64,000 bases of DNA, taken from NCBI RefSeq assembly GCF_007747655.1, contig NZ_CP036274.1, forward strand, positions 4,650,001-4,714,000, read 5' to 3'. The DNA is from Anatilimnocola aggregata. Lineage in GTDB: Bacteria; Planctomycetota; Planctomycetia; Pirellulales; Pirellulaceae. A program made the position numbers and the translations under genes. Shown one piece after another: positions 1-9,806 of the stretch; within the stretch, counting starts at the first letter, position 1; every line of letters starts with the position of its first letter. The notes beneath the pieces are model-generated. The model was not told the origin of the DNA, did not search any database, and worked only from the letters and a program-made list of their open reading frames with translations.

Positions 1-1
1 G

Positions 2-1756
2 CCAGCGAATGGCAAGCGGCACGCAGATCGCCCCGGCGACGATTTCAACTCGCGGTGCGACTTCCTCGGGTATCTAGAATCGAAGGGTTGGGAGTTCATC
101 ACCAGCGATGGCGAGAACAAGCTGTTGCGGCGTCCAGGTAAGACGGGGTTCAACTGGTCCGCATCACTGCTCGGAAAGTCGCTGTACGTTTTCAGCACGA
201 ACGCGGGACTGCCAGCGAATGAGAGCTTCAGCCCCTTCGGAGTTTACACTTACCTTGAGCATGACGGCGACTTCGAGAAAGCAGCGGCAGAATTGGGTCG
301 TCAGGGATTTGGTGCGCCGGCGAAGCCAGCTCGCAAGTTTGACCAGAACGAGCACAACCCCCGCAACGATGAATACACCGAAGCGCAACTAGTGCCCGAA
401 GTCGACCTGACTGGCATCATGGGCAAATCCGACAGCGGATCACATCTTCAACGCGATGACTTGAACACCGCTGAAATTCCTGCCGGCGAAACCAGCACGG
501 TAACTATCGTCGCGCCGCCACGGCCAGAACGACGGCAATCAACCATCGACGACGAAAGCTACTCAATTCCTGGCTTCATCGATTCACTGATTGATTACAC
601 GCTCGACACAGCGCCGTATCCCAGTCGACCCCTGGCATGGGCCGGCGCTGTCGCGTTGCTATCGACATTAATTGCTCGCAAGATCAAAGGACCTACCGGG
701 CTGCTAACCAATGTCATGACGCTAGGGCTCGCCAGTTCCGGTAGCGGCAAAGACCATCCGCGCCGTATCAGTCAACGCATACTCCACCACGTGGGCATGG
801 AGGATCGTTTGCAAGGACGCATCGCCAGCGGTCAAGGTCTTGAGGACCTGCTCTTCGCCCAGCCTGCGCAACTGTGTCAGATCGACGAATTCGACAGCAC
901 TTTGGTTAGCATCAACAAGCCAGGCGATCCGATTGGGGCTGAACTCGGCGCGCGGCTGATGGACCTCTATTCCGCATCGCAAGGTAGCTACTGCGGACGC
1001 GTGAAAGTTCGGCAGGGGGAAGCCCGAGCAATTGTTCGTCATCCACACGTATCACTATTTGCAACGTGTGTGCCAGGGAACTTCTTCGCAAACTTGACAC
1101 CAAAGCTGTTGAGCAACGGCCTGATTGCTCGCATGATCATTGTCGAGAGCGGGGAACGTGGACAAGGGCAATCAGTTCGGACCCGAGCATTGCCGCAAAA
1201 CATCGTTGACGCCGCGGAGTTCTGGAGAGACTTCAATCCCGGTGGCGGCAACCTGGCCGATGTAATGTACGCCAAACCACTGGAAATCGATTACACGGCG
1301 GAGGCAGACAACGTATTCGAAGCTGCCCGCCGCAAGATCGACGCGAAATGGGACGCCTGCCATCGTGCTCAGAACGACGCTGGCTGCTCCATCTGGGCCC
1401 GCGTGATCGAACAGGCCCACAAGCTCAGCCTGATCTATGCGTGCTCTGAGGATCGCCGCAACTTACAGGTGGGCGAAGAGGCGGCCATTTGGGCCACCAA
1501 CTTTGCCGAACGACAAGCGAAATGGTTGCTTGATCGTGTTGCTGAGCAAGTCGGCGAGGAAACGAAGTTCGAGGTCGCGGCCAAGCGGATCCTCGACCGT
1601 ATTCGGCTGCGTGGCGGCAGAACACACCGCTCGGACGCACTCAAAGGTTCACGAGTGCTGGCCAAGGAATTCGACGCCTTGTTGCACACGCTCGAGCAGC
1701 GGGGTCAAGTCAAACGCGAATTGCTGGAGGGATGCGAATGGCTGCAACTCATATAA
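2..1756 (+). CDS. Phage/satellite-type primase-helicase (5' truncated by window)
   Basis: The reading frame is open from base 2, so the gene starts before the window; the TTG at 125 is only an internal codon. The N-terminal visible part ends in a motif typical of viral primases (YTYLEHDGDFEKAAAELG). The rest resembles a DUF3987/P4-like helicase ATPase: a Walker A-like loop SSGSGKD and a Walker B-like CQIDEFD. Such proteins prime and unwind DNA for phage or satellite replication. The C-terminus resembles a small winged-helix module (hypothetical from pattern only). It is followed directly by a cluster of GGGAA/TTCCC repeats that could be the origin. The lysine of the Walker A loop is followed by Asp rather than Ser/Thr, which is unusual. 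Family assignment is moderately sure. Confidence 0.7.
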   Translation, partial: PANGKRHADRPGDDFNSRCDFLGYLESKGWEFITSDGENKLLRRPGKTGFNWSASLLGKSLYVFSTNAGLPANESFSPFGVYTYLEHDGDFEKAAAELGRQGFGAPAKPARKFDQNEHNPRNDEYTEAQLVPEVDLTGIMGKSDSGSHLQRDDLNTAEIPAGETSTVTIVAPPRPERRQSTIDDESYSIPGFIDSLIDYTLDTAPYPSRPLAWAGAVALLSTLIARKIKGPTGLLTNVMTLGLASSGSGKDHPRRISQRILHHVGMEDRLQGRIASGQGLEDLLFAQPAQLCQIDEFDSTLVSINKPGDPIGAELGARLMDLYSASQGSYCGRVKVRQGEARAIVRHPHVSLFATCVPGNFFANLTPKLLSNGLIARMIIVESGERGQGQSVRTRALPQNIVDAAEFWRDFNPGGGNLADVMYAKPLEIDYTAEADNVFEAARRKIDAKWDACHRAQNDAGCSIWARVIEQAHKLSLIYACSEDRRNLQVGEEAAIWATNFAERQAKWLLDRVAEQVGEETKFEVAAKRILDRIRLRGGRTHRSDALKGSRVLAKEFDALLHTLEQRGQVKRELLEGCEWLQLI

Positions 1757-1765
1757 GCCAGTCAA

Positions 1766-1912
1766 TTCCCGGGCATTTCCCAAAGTTCCCAAACTTCTCA
1801 GCAACGGTGAGTCGAGCGCCGGGAATTTGGGGAATTATGGGAATTGATTGGGAATCAAGAAATGCGAGAAATATCCCCTATTTCATTGTCTCTTCTTGTT
1901 TCAATTCCCAAT
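1766..1912. repeat. Iteron-like TTCCC/GGGAA cluster, possible replication origin
   Basis: Within about 145 bases after the primase stop there are eight copies of TTCCC or its complement GGGAA (near 1766, 1777, 1786, 1821, 1830, 1839, 1850 and 1905). Most extend to TTCCCAA or GGGAATT. Two more GGGAA cores lie near 2005-2013. Left and right halves have opposite orientation, so they can pair. The 1757-2162 stretch holds no convincing gene. Satellite origins often sit beside the replication gene, so an origin is plausible but inferred. Confidence 0.4.
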
Positions 1913-2162
1913 TCTCAGCCAACCCCACCCGCGCGTTTCAAAACCCCACTTCACGGTTGTACGAAGGGCACATTATTGCCGTTTCTGCGCACGGGAGGGG
2001 GTGGGAATGGGAACCGGGGAAACGTCACGCGCCGTTGCGCCTCCGAACCCTCACTCCGGCGCGTTGTCGAAGCTGGCCGACCAATGGCCATGCGACCGTG
2101 TTGCCACGACGTGCAATTCTCTGTCAGTCATTCAACCACCTTTCCAAGGACCGGAGTCTGAA

Positions 2163-2387
2163 ATGGAAATTGAACTGAGCCAGAGCGTCCACGTCAAATC
2201 GCCAACCTGCCAGAACATCGACTGGTATTCCGAAGGCGAGACTCGCGTTGTGAGGTTTGACGGCGTGGAGATGCGGATTCGCTTCATCGGTCGGAAGGGG
2301 CGACGGGGAAGGATTCTGGTGGAGGCGCCGGCGGGGGCGGTGTTTCAAACCGTGATTTTAAACTCGGACACGATGAAAGTAGAATAA
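2163..2387 (+). CDS. Small hypothetical protein (74 aa)
   Basis: I do not recognise this protein. The ATG at 2163 was chosen because a GGAG Shine-Dalgarno-like sequence lies just upstream and because the protein-like part of the longer frame begins here. The sequence is soluble and beta-rich in appearance, with a basic centre (MRIRFIGRKGRRGRI) that could bind nucleic acid. It is followed convergently after 35 bases by the large STAND gene. Its position between primase and defence-like gene suggests an accessory gene of the integrated element. Confidence 0.5.
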   Translation: MEIELSQSVHVKSPTCQNIDWYSEGETRVVRFDGVEMRIRFIGRKGRRGRILVEAPAGAVFQTVILNSDTMKVE

Positions 2388-2422
2388 CGGTGTCGCAATG
2401 TCGAGCGACCTTGCAGTTGTTC

Positions 2423-5400
2423 TTACATTGCCAAGATTTTTCCCAACTCAGCGCCAGAGCAAATTCGAAGTCGAAGCATCTCATCCCAAAGATTCAGACA
2501 CTCATTGCGAATTGCCTCGTCGGAGGACTGCTCGTAGCACCGCAGCGTTAGGGGCACGATCTTGTGCGTGGCAGCCCAGTCAAACCGATAGGCCCGGTTC
2601 TCCGTTACCTGCCACGCTCTGAGCATTGCGAGAATAACGTCGGCAATTGACTTCCAGCGGTTCGTGAGATCTCCCTTCTGCCGTTCGAAGCAAGCGACAA
2701 CTGGTGATGGGTCTTCGGTGAATGAGCGGGTGGCGACATATGCTTCCAGAAACTCACTGGCACCGTCCATCTCAAAAAAATCATCGGATCGAAGGATGGA
2801 ACTGGCCCGACGTCGAACATTCTCGTCGTCATCCTCTGCAAATCTCAGAAGGAAACGAGCTGTTTGACTAACAGACCTTTGCATGCGAGCAACCTGTGCC
2901 AATGCATGCACCAGTCCTCGGCGCTGCGCAACTGACCCTTCGACGCACTCCCCAAACTCCTTCTGAAAAAGCGCATCAAAAACCCATCGAGCAGCTAGTT
3001 GCTCGGCACCGTTTTCGGCGACATCCGCAATTTCGGATTGAACCATCTCCCGTATTACCGGGACCAGTGCATCCGCAAATTCAGGGAACGCAAAGTTGTA
3101 AAGCCTGAGCGCCTCCCGACACGCGGCCACTCTCGAATCACCCTGAACAGCCTTCCTAAACCAATCGATCGCCAGCGGCCGGCTAACATTCCAAATTGGC
3201 AGGCAAATCCCGACTGCTGCAACTCGCACAGCTGGGTGTGGGTCGCAAAGGAGCTTCTCAATAGCTAGGCGGAACGACTCCAGATGGTGTGGATGATCGT
3301 AAAGTATTGCTGCAATCGCCAAAGCAGCGCAACCGCGAACACAATTCAGAGCGTTTGTATGCAGGTCGTCGACGCTGCACTTTGACGCTGGTACATTACA
3401 GTTAATGTGCAATTGATTCTCCGGCGGGTCCGGGTGGATGCAGCAACGGTAAAGATCCTCGATGATCTTCGGTGTAATCGTCAAATCGCCCCGTTGCATC
3501 ACAAGACAACAGAATTGCTTCGCTAGCCACTCATGGGAGAGGTCTAGCGGACGGCAAAGAACCTCGTCAATCGCGCCAGCTGCAGCCGCGCGCCATTCTC
3601 CTTTTTCGTCATCGGGAATCGAGCTCGGAGCTCCGTCACATATAAGCCCGCCGAGAATCGCAGCATGGTAATCCGGTGCCGCGTCCGCTGGAAATCTTAA
3701 TGCCAGTCTTGCGAATCGTTCTGGTTCGCGTTCCGCAGCGATCCGTAGATTGGAGGCAAAACGTTCAACCGAGGTGTCGATCGTCGCGTTCTTCAAGTAT
3801 CGATAAGCACGACGGCTTCGATCGTTCGGGATGCTCTGGTTGCCAATTAGTCCCAACCATGCTCGATCGCTTAAACGCTTCTCTTTTCGCATCGCAGAGC
3901 GCACCAAGCCACCTCTCGCTCTTTGGCGGACAAAAAGAGACTTACCTTTGCCCGCGAACTTCCGCTCAAGTACGCCGATCATGCCAACCGTAGCATCTGC
4001 ACGTCGCGAGGGGCACAGTGCTGGCAATAGGTGAAGCTGAGTCTGGCCAATGTTGTTGTCAAAGTAGCCTTGCCTTACGTACTGCAGGTAAAACTTCGAG
4101 TGACGCAATTCATCTGGATCGGTATACCGCATCAAGGTCATTTCGACATCCGCGAACACCGAATCCGAGCAATGGAGCGACATCTTCTTGATCAGATGGC
4201 GAGCACTGAGCCAGCGGGGCCGTCGGGGAGAATTACCACATCGCAGTCGGCGTTTGTCAGCAAGCAGCCAATTTAGACTGGCGTTCGCGAACTCTGCTGG
4301 TAAGTACGCATATGCCTCGACAAGCAAACGTCGGCTACAGCGGCCCGGGAGGCCTTCAATCACTGCCGCTGCTTCGAAGAACTTACTAGGGCTGCGCTCT
4401 GCAAGACGACGCAATGCAGCTGACACTGTTCTTTTCAGCGAGAGGGGCACTTTGCGGCCCTTTCTCCTCGCACTATAGAAATGGTATCCCTCCTTTAGGC
4501 TGCGCCGCACGTCAGCAAAGTTCCTGCGGACATATTCAGCGTAAAGGGGCAGCAGCAGACGCATTGCCAGAAACGGAGCAATGCCGGCCGCACGCTTCAG
4601 CTCGCAAAGGGATGGGTCTTCCTGAGAACCATAATGCTTGGTTCTAACGGACTCATCGCCCGCCGACGCAAATTCCGTATCAACAATTGTAGCGAATAGC
4701 CGAATTGCTCGCTTTGGATGCCTTTTAACAAGCTCTTTCCAGTCAACGTATGTCACGCCAGAGCCGCGCGAGATACATTTCAGCCTAAGCTGAAACATCA
4801 GTTTAGAATCCTTGCTTACCTCATTACTCAATATTGAAAACACTTCTTTGGCTAATTCCGCACTGCGTTGAATTAACGGTTCACAAAGACTCATGATGAT
4901 GTCTTCGCAAGAATCACGATGCCGCGTCATTAGCCAACAGCAGATTCGAAAATCTCGCTGATCTTCCGCTCCCAGCCATTCATTTAGCAAACCGCGATTA
5001 AACAGCTCGCGGAAGCAGCTGGCGTTGACTGCTAGTACTTCGCTTTCGATGTGCTCTTTCCAGCTATCATCTTCCCAGTACTTCAGCACGAGCGATTTGG
5101 CGTTCTCGTCTAGTTCTGAGTGACCAAGCACCTCCATAACTACCTGTTTCAGGTGAAATCGCACTTTTGGCGACCCCAGGAGTGCTTCAATGGTGCGTAT
5201 GAATCGCGACGGATCCTCATCCTGCAGAAGAACTAGTAGCTGTCGAAGTTGCTCTCTGCGATACAGCGTCATTTGGGAACGCTCGCCGAGCCAATTGAGT
5301 GCTGCATCAGGCTTCGTCCCCATCAATGTGAGCACACGGTCGGCGATAAGGAAATCGAGGTGCGATTGATGGGCGAAGCTCACAGTGCCAGCAGCGACTC

Positions 5401-7039
5401 GAATGACCCCCCAGGATCGGAGCTCCGTTGTTAGTTCAGCGTCATGCTCGATAACTCTGATTGGCGCAGATAACGAAGCAGAGTTTTCCATCCAGTCCAC
5501 TAACGCGTCGAGACCAGATTTCAACGCCGATGCTTTAATTCCTGACTTCTGCAAACATTGACGACGGTTGTTCCAGTAAGCTCGCAACAGGTCCGTCGTG
5601 GATCGAAAGTCCGGAGATCGATTATCAGAAGCTACGATGGCAATCCAAATTGCGAGGTTGTTAACCGTCCGCAGTAATTGCTTCTGGCGAATGCTCAGCG
5701 TGCTGTAATCGACCTTCTGCAAATCAACAATCTCTTTGACTGTAGATTCTTCCAAATCCAGAATTGGTATGCGGCGAAAGGAAGTCTGCTTTAGCCAGTC
5801 GCAAATTTGCGGATCGTGTTCAAGGTCAAAGCTGCGGCAACATAGGACCACCGAGATTCGACTTCCGAGCGATCGAAGGGTCATCACCTCTCGAACGATG
5901 GATTTACATACATCAAGCCCTTCCGCCGACTCCGCGCTCGTCCATCTTAAGGCGTCAAGCTGATCAAGAATCAGAACACAGTGCATGCCTGCCGCAGCTT
6001 CGTGCAAGCAGCGGGTGGGAGATTCAGGCAGGTCCAAATTAAGTCCGAACTGGCGTGCGCTCGCTCTTGGTCGCTTGCGGTCGAGACGCGTCGCAAGGAA
6101 GGGAATTCCCCGCTTCTTCAATAACATGGTCAATTCGAAGAGGACCCCGCTCTTTCCTTGACCGGCATCGCCATGCAAGACCACGGCATCTATGCCTTCG
6201 TCTAGAAGTGCCAACAGCGCACCTGATTCGCTTCGATGTATCAGTTTGCCGCCCGCCAGATACGGTTCAATCGATTCTCGAAACTCCTGATTTAGCTCGC
6301 CGATTCTTACGGTTACACGAGGATCATTTGCGAGTCGACGGGAGGGCATACCAAGCCGGGCGAGCTCATCAAGGACATCGACGGCGCTAATTCTCTTGCG
6401 AAGGTTTGTTTCAGCGAAATTTGCCAGTGCATTGACAACGTGTTCGGGCTTCCCCTCGATAGCGAGTTGGGCGAGCAATAAGACCCTTGCGCGGGATTCG
6501 CGGTCATCCGAAAATAAGTGGAAACGCATCCGCCGCAAGAGGTCGAAAACAACAGCTCGATCGTGCGGTCTGTCTGCGTATAATCCCCATTTGTCACACA
6601 ATTCCTGGAACGCGTTCACCGCGTGCTGGCTGCGGTTGACGATCTGGTGCGTGAAAAATGCCTCTGGATCACCGTTGGAATCACGAGCGCTATTCGCCAA
6701 GTCATCCAAGACCGGCGCCGGGATTGCCGAAACAAGGGAATACTCGTGCGACTGGTCTCGTTCAAGCTGAAATCTTGCACGAGCCAAGATTTGGCGAGAA
6801 TCTAAATCTGCAAGCGGCCACTTCTCCTTCACGCCGTTGCGCACTTTACACTGTTGTGCCTCGCGCATCCCATCGAGTCGTTCAATCCAAAGGTCAACGC
6901 CAGCTTCATCATCGCCAATGGCTTCGACTGTGACACTTCTGATTCGCTCATGGAGCAACAACAGCAGTTGCTGAACCACCCAAGTTCCTTCGTATCGGTC
7001 ACCTAGCTTTGCCCAATACCCACCTGCTTCATTGGACAT
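2423..7039 (-). CDS. Avs-like antiviral protein: nuclease-STAND NTPase-HEAT-like repeats
   Basis: A 1538-residue protein. Residues about 10-80 look like a Cap4/DUF4297-type PD-(D/E)XK nuclease, with E40, D49, Q63 and K65 in the pattern GVDLWIER...QQCKV. A STAND-type NTPase follows: Walker A GDAGQGKS at 290-297 and Walker B CVLILDQLD at 354-362. The remaining ~1000 residues are helical and HEAT/TPR-like. This order (effector nuclease, NTPase, long sensor) is that of Avs proteins, which recognise conserved phage proteins such as terminase or portal and then cut DNA. The start has a GAGGG site eight bases upstream. It lies alone on the minus strand among phage genes, including a terminase. The architecture is fairly sure; the trigger is unknown. 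Confidence 0.75.
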   Translation of the reverse strand: MSNEAGGYWAKLGDRYEGTWVVQQLLLLLHERIRSVTVEAIGDDEAGVDLWIERLDGMREAQQCKVRNGVKEKWPLADLDSRQILARARFQLERDQSHEYSLVSAIPAPVLDDLANSARDSNGDPEAFFTHQIVNRSQHAVNAFQELCDKWGLYADRPHDRAVVFDLLRRMRFHLFSDDRESRARVLLLAQLAIEGKPEHVVNALANFAETNLRKRISAVDVLDELARLGMPSRRLANDPRVTVRIGELNQEFRESIEPYLAGGKLIHRSESGALLALLDEGIDAVVLHGDAGQGKSGVLFELTMLLKKRGIPFLATRLDRKRPRASARQFGLNLDLPESPTRCLHEAAAGMHCVLILDQLDALRWTSAESAEGLDVCKSIVREVMTLRSLGSRISVVLCCRSFDLEHDPQICDWLKQTSFRRIPILDLEESTVKEIVDLQKVDYSTLSIRQKQLLRTVNNLAIWIAIVASDNRSPDFRSTTDLLRAYWNNRRQCLQKSGIKASALKSGLDALVDWMENSASLSAPIRVIEHDAELTTELRSWGVIRVAAGTVSFAHQSHLDFLIADRVLTLMGTKPDAALNWLGERSQMTLYRREQLRQLLVLLQDEDPSRFIRTIEALLGSPKVRFHLKQVVMEVLGHSELDENAKSLVLKYWEDDSWKEHIESEVLAVNASCFRELFNRGLLNEWLGAEDQRDFRICCWLMTRHRDSCEDIIMSLCEPLIQRSAELAKEVFSILSNEVSKDSKLMFQLRLKCISRGSGVTYVDWKELVKRHPKRAIRLFATIVDTEFASAGDESVRTKHYGSQEDPSLCELKRAAGIAPFLAMRLLLPLYAEYVRRNFADVRRSLKEGYHFYSARRKGRKVPLSLKRTVSAALRRLAERSPSKFFEAAAVIEGLPGRCSRRLLVEAYAYLPAEFANASLNWLLADKRRLRCGNSPRRPRWLSARHLIKKMSLHCSDSVFADVEMTLMRYTDPDELRHSKFYLQYVRQGYFDNNIGQTQLHLLPALCPSRRADATVGMIGVLERKFAGKGKSLFVRQRARGGLVRSAMRKEKRLSDRAWLGLIGNQSIPNDRSRRAYRYLKNATIDTSVERFASNLRIAAEREPERFARLALRFPADAAPDYHAAILGGLICDGAPSSIPDDEKGEWRAAAAGAIDEVLCRPLDLSHEWLAKQFCCLVMQRGDLTITPKIIEDLYRCCIHPDPPENQLHINCNVPASKCSVDDLHTNALNCVRGCAALAIAAILYDHPHHLESFRLAIEKLLCDPHPAVRVAAVGICLPIWNVSRPLAIDWFRKAVQGDSRVAACREALRLYNFAFPEFADALVPVIREMVQSEIADVAENGAEQLAARWVFDALFQKEFGECVEGSVAQRRGLVHALAQVARMQRSVSQTARFLLRFAEDDDENVRRRASSILRSDDFFEMDGASEFLEAYVATRSFTEDPSPVVACFERQKGDLTNRWKSIADVILAMLRAWQVTENRAYRFDWAATHKIVPLTLRCYEQSSDEAIRNECLNLWDEMLRLRICSGAELGKILAM

Positions 7040-7313
7040 CTCCTCACCCTCAGTTTTCGAAAATCAGGTCCATCGGTTTTGTGTGGCGACGTGTGATCTG
7101 CCGAAGCGACGCGGTCTACGCTCAGCATCAAGAGTCAATTCACTGAAGTGTACCAGTGCAACGGAAAGCGGAGCAGGTACACTTTCTACATGCAACTCTT
7201 TCCCCTGCTACTGCCCTTAGCCGTCGATGTCGACATCCTGGCGTTGCCGAAGTTGGTCGCCGCAATAGACTCGACGCAACGTTCCATTCACATTTAACGG
7301 GCACGAAAGTCAT

Positions 7314-7342
7314 TTCACATTCCCGCAGAAATCGCCTACAAT
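7314..7342 (+). promoter_or_regulatory. Sigma70-like promoter in the 7040-7455 gap
   Basis: TTCACA at 7314-7319 and TACAAT at 7337-7342 are separated by 17 bases. They would transcribe the ParB/methyltransferase gene with a leader of about 105 bases. No gene is supported in the 7040-7455 gap, which also carries the divergent start region of the STAND gene. Confidence 0.45.
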
Positions 7343-7455
7343 AAACTGTTCAGTGATCGACGCGTTCTCTGGTCCGTCGATCCGCCGCCTGGGCTTCCCG
7401 GGCAGCACTCCGCATCTCGGAGCAACCAGCACTCACGTGCTCAAGGTATGCTCCG

Positions 7456-8766
7456 ATGCAAATCGAACAGTGGTCGATCGACCGCGTCAAACCGTACCCC
7501 AACAACCCCCGCGTCAACACTGACGCCGTCGCGGCAGTAGCGGCCTCACTGAAGGAATACGGTTGGCGGCAGCCGATTGTCGTCGACCAGCACGGTGTGA
7601 TCATCGTTGGGCACACGCGCTGGAAAGCAGCCAAGAAGCTCGGCTACACCGAAGTTCCCGTTCACACAGCGACCGATCTCACGCCGGCGCAGATCAAAGC
7701 GTACCGGATCGCGGATAATCAGACGGCTAACATCGCTGAATGGGACAAGCAGTTGTTGCCCATCGAATTGGCCGATCTGCAGGAGATGGACTACGACCTC
7801 ACCCTTCTCGGCTTTGACCAGGACGAGTTGCAAAAACTGATGGGGATCGAGATCGCGGAAGGCCAGTGTGATCCCGACAATGTCCCCGCGCCGCCCGACG
7901 AAGCGGTCACGAAACCTGGTGATCTGTGGATCCTCGGTAATCATCGACTTCTCTGCGGAGACAGCAGCAAGCCTGAGCAACTCGACCGATTACTCGACGG
8001 TGCGCAGATTCATCTGGTCAACAGCGACCCACCGTACAACGTCAAGGTGGAGCCTCGCAGCAACAACGCGATTGCAGCGGGCCTGAGTTCATTCGCGGGC
8101 CCGAAGCATCACCAGTCGCTTGATGTGGCTCGTCACCCGGGCAAGGCTAAGCCGACGCAGAAGAAGCTCCGCGCGAAGGATCGACCGCTCGCCAACGACT
8201 TCGTAACCGACGAAGCGTTCGATGATCTGCTCGATGCCTGGTTCGGTAACTTCTCGCGTGTGCTTCTTCCCGGCAGGAGCTTCTACATCTGGGGCGGCTA
8301 CGCCAACCTGGGCAACTACCCGCCGTTCCTCAAAAAGCACGAGCTGTATTTCAGCCAAGGCATCATCTGGGACAAGCAGCACCCGGTCCTCACGCGCAAG
8401 GACTTCATGGGCGCGTTCGAGATTGCTTTCTATGGGTGGAAGGAAGGAGCGGGGCACACGTTCCTCGGCCCGAACAACGCTACCGACCTCTGGCACGTGA
8501 AGAAGGTCAACCCGCAATCGATGGTGCATCTGACCGAGAAGCCAGTCGAGCTTGCCGCACGCGCCATGCAGTATTCATCACGCCCCGGTGAGAACGTGCT
8601 CGATCTCTTTGGTGGCAGCGGTTCGACGCTGATCGGTGCGGAGCAGACGGGACGGAACGCTTATCTGATGGAACTGGATCCGCTGTACTGTGACGTCATT
8701 GTTCAGAGGTTCGAATCTTTCACTGGAAAGAAGGCGGAGCGAGCAGAAGCGGAGGTGTCGGCGTGA
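7456..8766 (+). CDS. ParB-like domain/DNA (adenine-type) methyltransferase fusion
   Basis: Residues about 1-100 are a ParB/sulfiredoxin-like domain (NNPRVN, GHTRWKAAKKLG). Residues about 150-430 are a beta-class DNA methyltransferase: the catalytic DPPY motif (SDPPYNV) precedes the SAM-binding motif DLFGGSGSTLIG near the C-terminus. Such fusions are common in phages and mobile elements and modify adenine or cytosine in DNA, often to resist host restriction. No cognate restriction enzyme is adjacent, which fits an orphan phage methylase. It is upstream of a membrane protein gene on the same strand. Confidence 0.85.
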   Translation: MQIEQWSIDRVKPYPNNPRVNTDAVAAVAASLKEYGWRQPIVVDQHGVIIVGHTRWKAAKKLGYTEVPVHTATDLTPAQIKAYRIADNQTANIAEWDKQLLPIELADLQEMDYDLTLLGFDQDELQKLMGIEIAEGQCDPDNVPAPPDEAVTKPGDLWILGNHRLLCGDSSKPEQLDRLLDGAQIHLVNSDPPYNVKVEPRSNNAIAAGLSSFAGPKHHQSLDVARHPGKAKPTQKKLRAKDRPLANDFVTDEAFDDLLDAWFGNFSRVLLPGRSFYIWGGYANLGNYPPFLKKHELYFSQGIIWDKQHPVLTRKDFMGAFEIAFYGWKEGAGHTFLGPNNATDLWHVKKVNPQSMVHLTEKPVELAARAMQYSSRPGENVLDLFGGSGSTLIGAEQTGRNAYLMELDPLYCDVIVQRFESFTGKKAERAEAEVSA

Positions 8767-8826
8767 CCTCACTCATCCAAAGTGTAAGATATTGCCACCG
8801 ATACATTCTCGTGAGGCCAGAAGCCA

Positions 8827-9654
8827 ATGATCACCGGCCGCAACAGAGTATTTGTGTGGGTGCCCCTGCTCCTAGCCATCAGTTGGATTTCAGTAGCGGT
8901 CATCGACATCGATTCGAGCAGCGAGGTCTTTCAAGTCCTCGCAATTGGTTACTTCTTGGGATCGATGTTTGCCCACACGACCCTCGCCGCGGCCTGGGCC
9001 GCATATGGTCCTGGTCGCCTACTCTGGCGTGTCCCACTTTCCCTGCTCTGGGTGGTCTTACTTGGGGCTGCAATCCACATGAATGCCCTTTTATACGGTA
9101 CTCCCGCCGATGCGAGCGTCACAATCGGCATTTGCTTTCTGCTTCAATGGCTACTACTTCAAGTGCCGCTGTGGGGACTGCGGGCCGGCTTGCGTTCGCG
9201 CCTGAAACATGTGGACGACCAATTGCCCTTCGATGCTTCGCCTTGGCAGTTCGGTATCGGCCAACTGATGATCGTCACTGCCATCGTTGGTTTTGTTTTC
9301 GGTGCAGGACGACTCGCCATTGGAACGTTGCTCAATCACATCAAAATAGGCGGTGGCGAGCAACCGATATTTGTGTTTCTTGCCGTGAGTGCAATCGTGT
9401 TTACGCTGCCGCTGTTGATCGCCGTCCTACTCAAACGTCGGACTATCGTAGGAGTGTTGATCGTGTTGTTCCTTATTGGGGCCGGAACAGCGTCGGAGGT
9501 GCCTTTGTTACGAATCTTCGCCAGCGGTTCGCGTCCCAACTTCCTGGACCTCCTCGCAGTCAACGGTGCGTCGTCAGCTGTGATCATGCTTTTTGCTTTG
9601 GCGGTTCGCCTCAATGGGTACAGCCTAGTCCGATTGCCGCCACCTGGGGCCTAA
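8827..9654 (+). CDS. Multi-pass membrane protein, function unknown
   Basis: A 275-residue hydrophobic protein with about seven or eight predicted membrane segments by eye. Its middle contains WQFGIGQLMIVTAIVGF, a pattern I associate with a widespread planctomycete membrane-protein family, although no function is known. The ATG at 8827 is 60 bases after the methyltransferase gene. A longer overlapping frame (8763-10598) does not look protein-like. A host-type membrane protein inside a phage-like region may be cargo. Confidence 0.6.
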   Translation: MITGRNRVFVWVPLLLAISWISVAVIDIDSSSEVFQVLAIGYFLGSMFAHTTLAAAWAAYGPGRLLWRVPLSLLWVVLLGAAIHMNALLYGTPADASVTIGICFLLQWLLLQVPLWGLRAGLRSRLKHVDDQLPFDASPWQFGIGQLMIVTAIVGFVFGAGRLAIGTLLNHIKIGGGEQPIFVFLAVSAIVFTLPLLIAVLLKRRTIVGVLIVLFLIGAGTASEVPLLRIFASGSRPNFLDLLAVNGASSAVIMLFALAVRLNGYSLVRLPPPGA

Positions 9655-9752
9655 CAACCAAGCAGGCACGAGGTGGTTTGTGCGCGACGCAACGGTTGGC
9701 CCAACGTTGCGATCTTCCGGTATGGTCCGCCTCCTGGGCCAAGAAACGCAAA

Positions 9753-9780
9753 ACGCCCCAACGTGGCGAACGTGGGGCGT
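9753..9780 (-). terminator. Intrinsic terminator of the HARE-HTH gene
   Basis: On the minus strand ACGCCCC pairs with GGGGCGT around a loop that can extend the stem (ACGT with ACGT), followed by TTTTGCG. It lies just after the end of the HARE-HTH gene at 9807. Confidence 0.7.
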
Positions 9781-9806
9781 CGTGGGGCAAAGTCTGGCGA
9801 GAGGCG

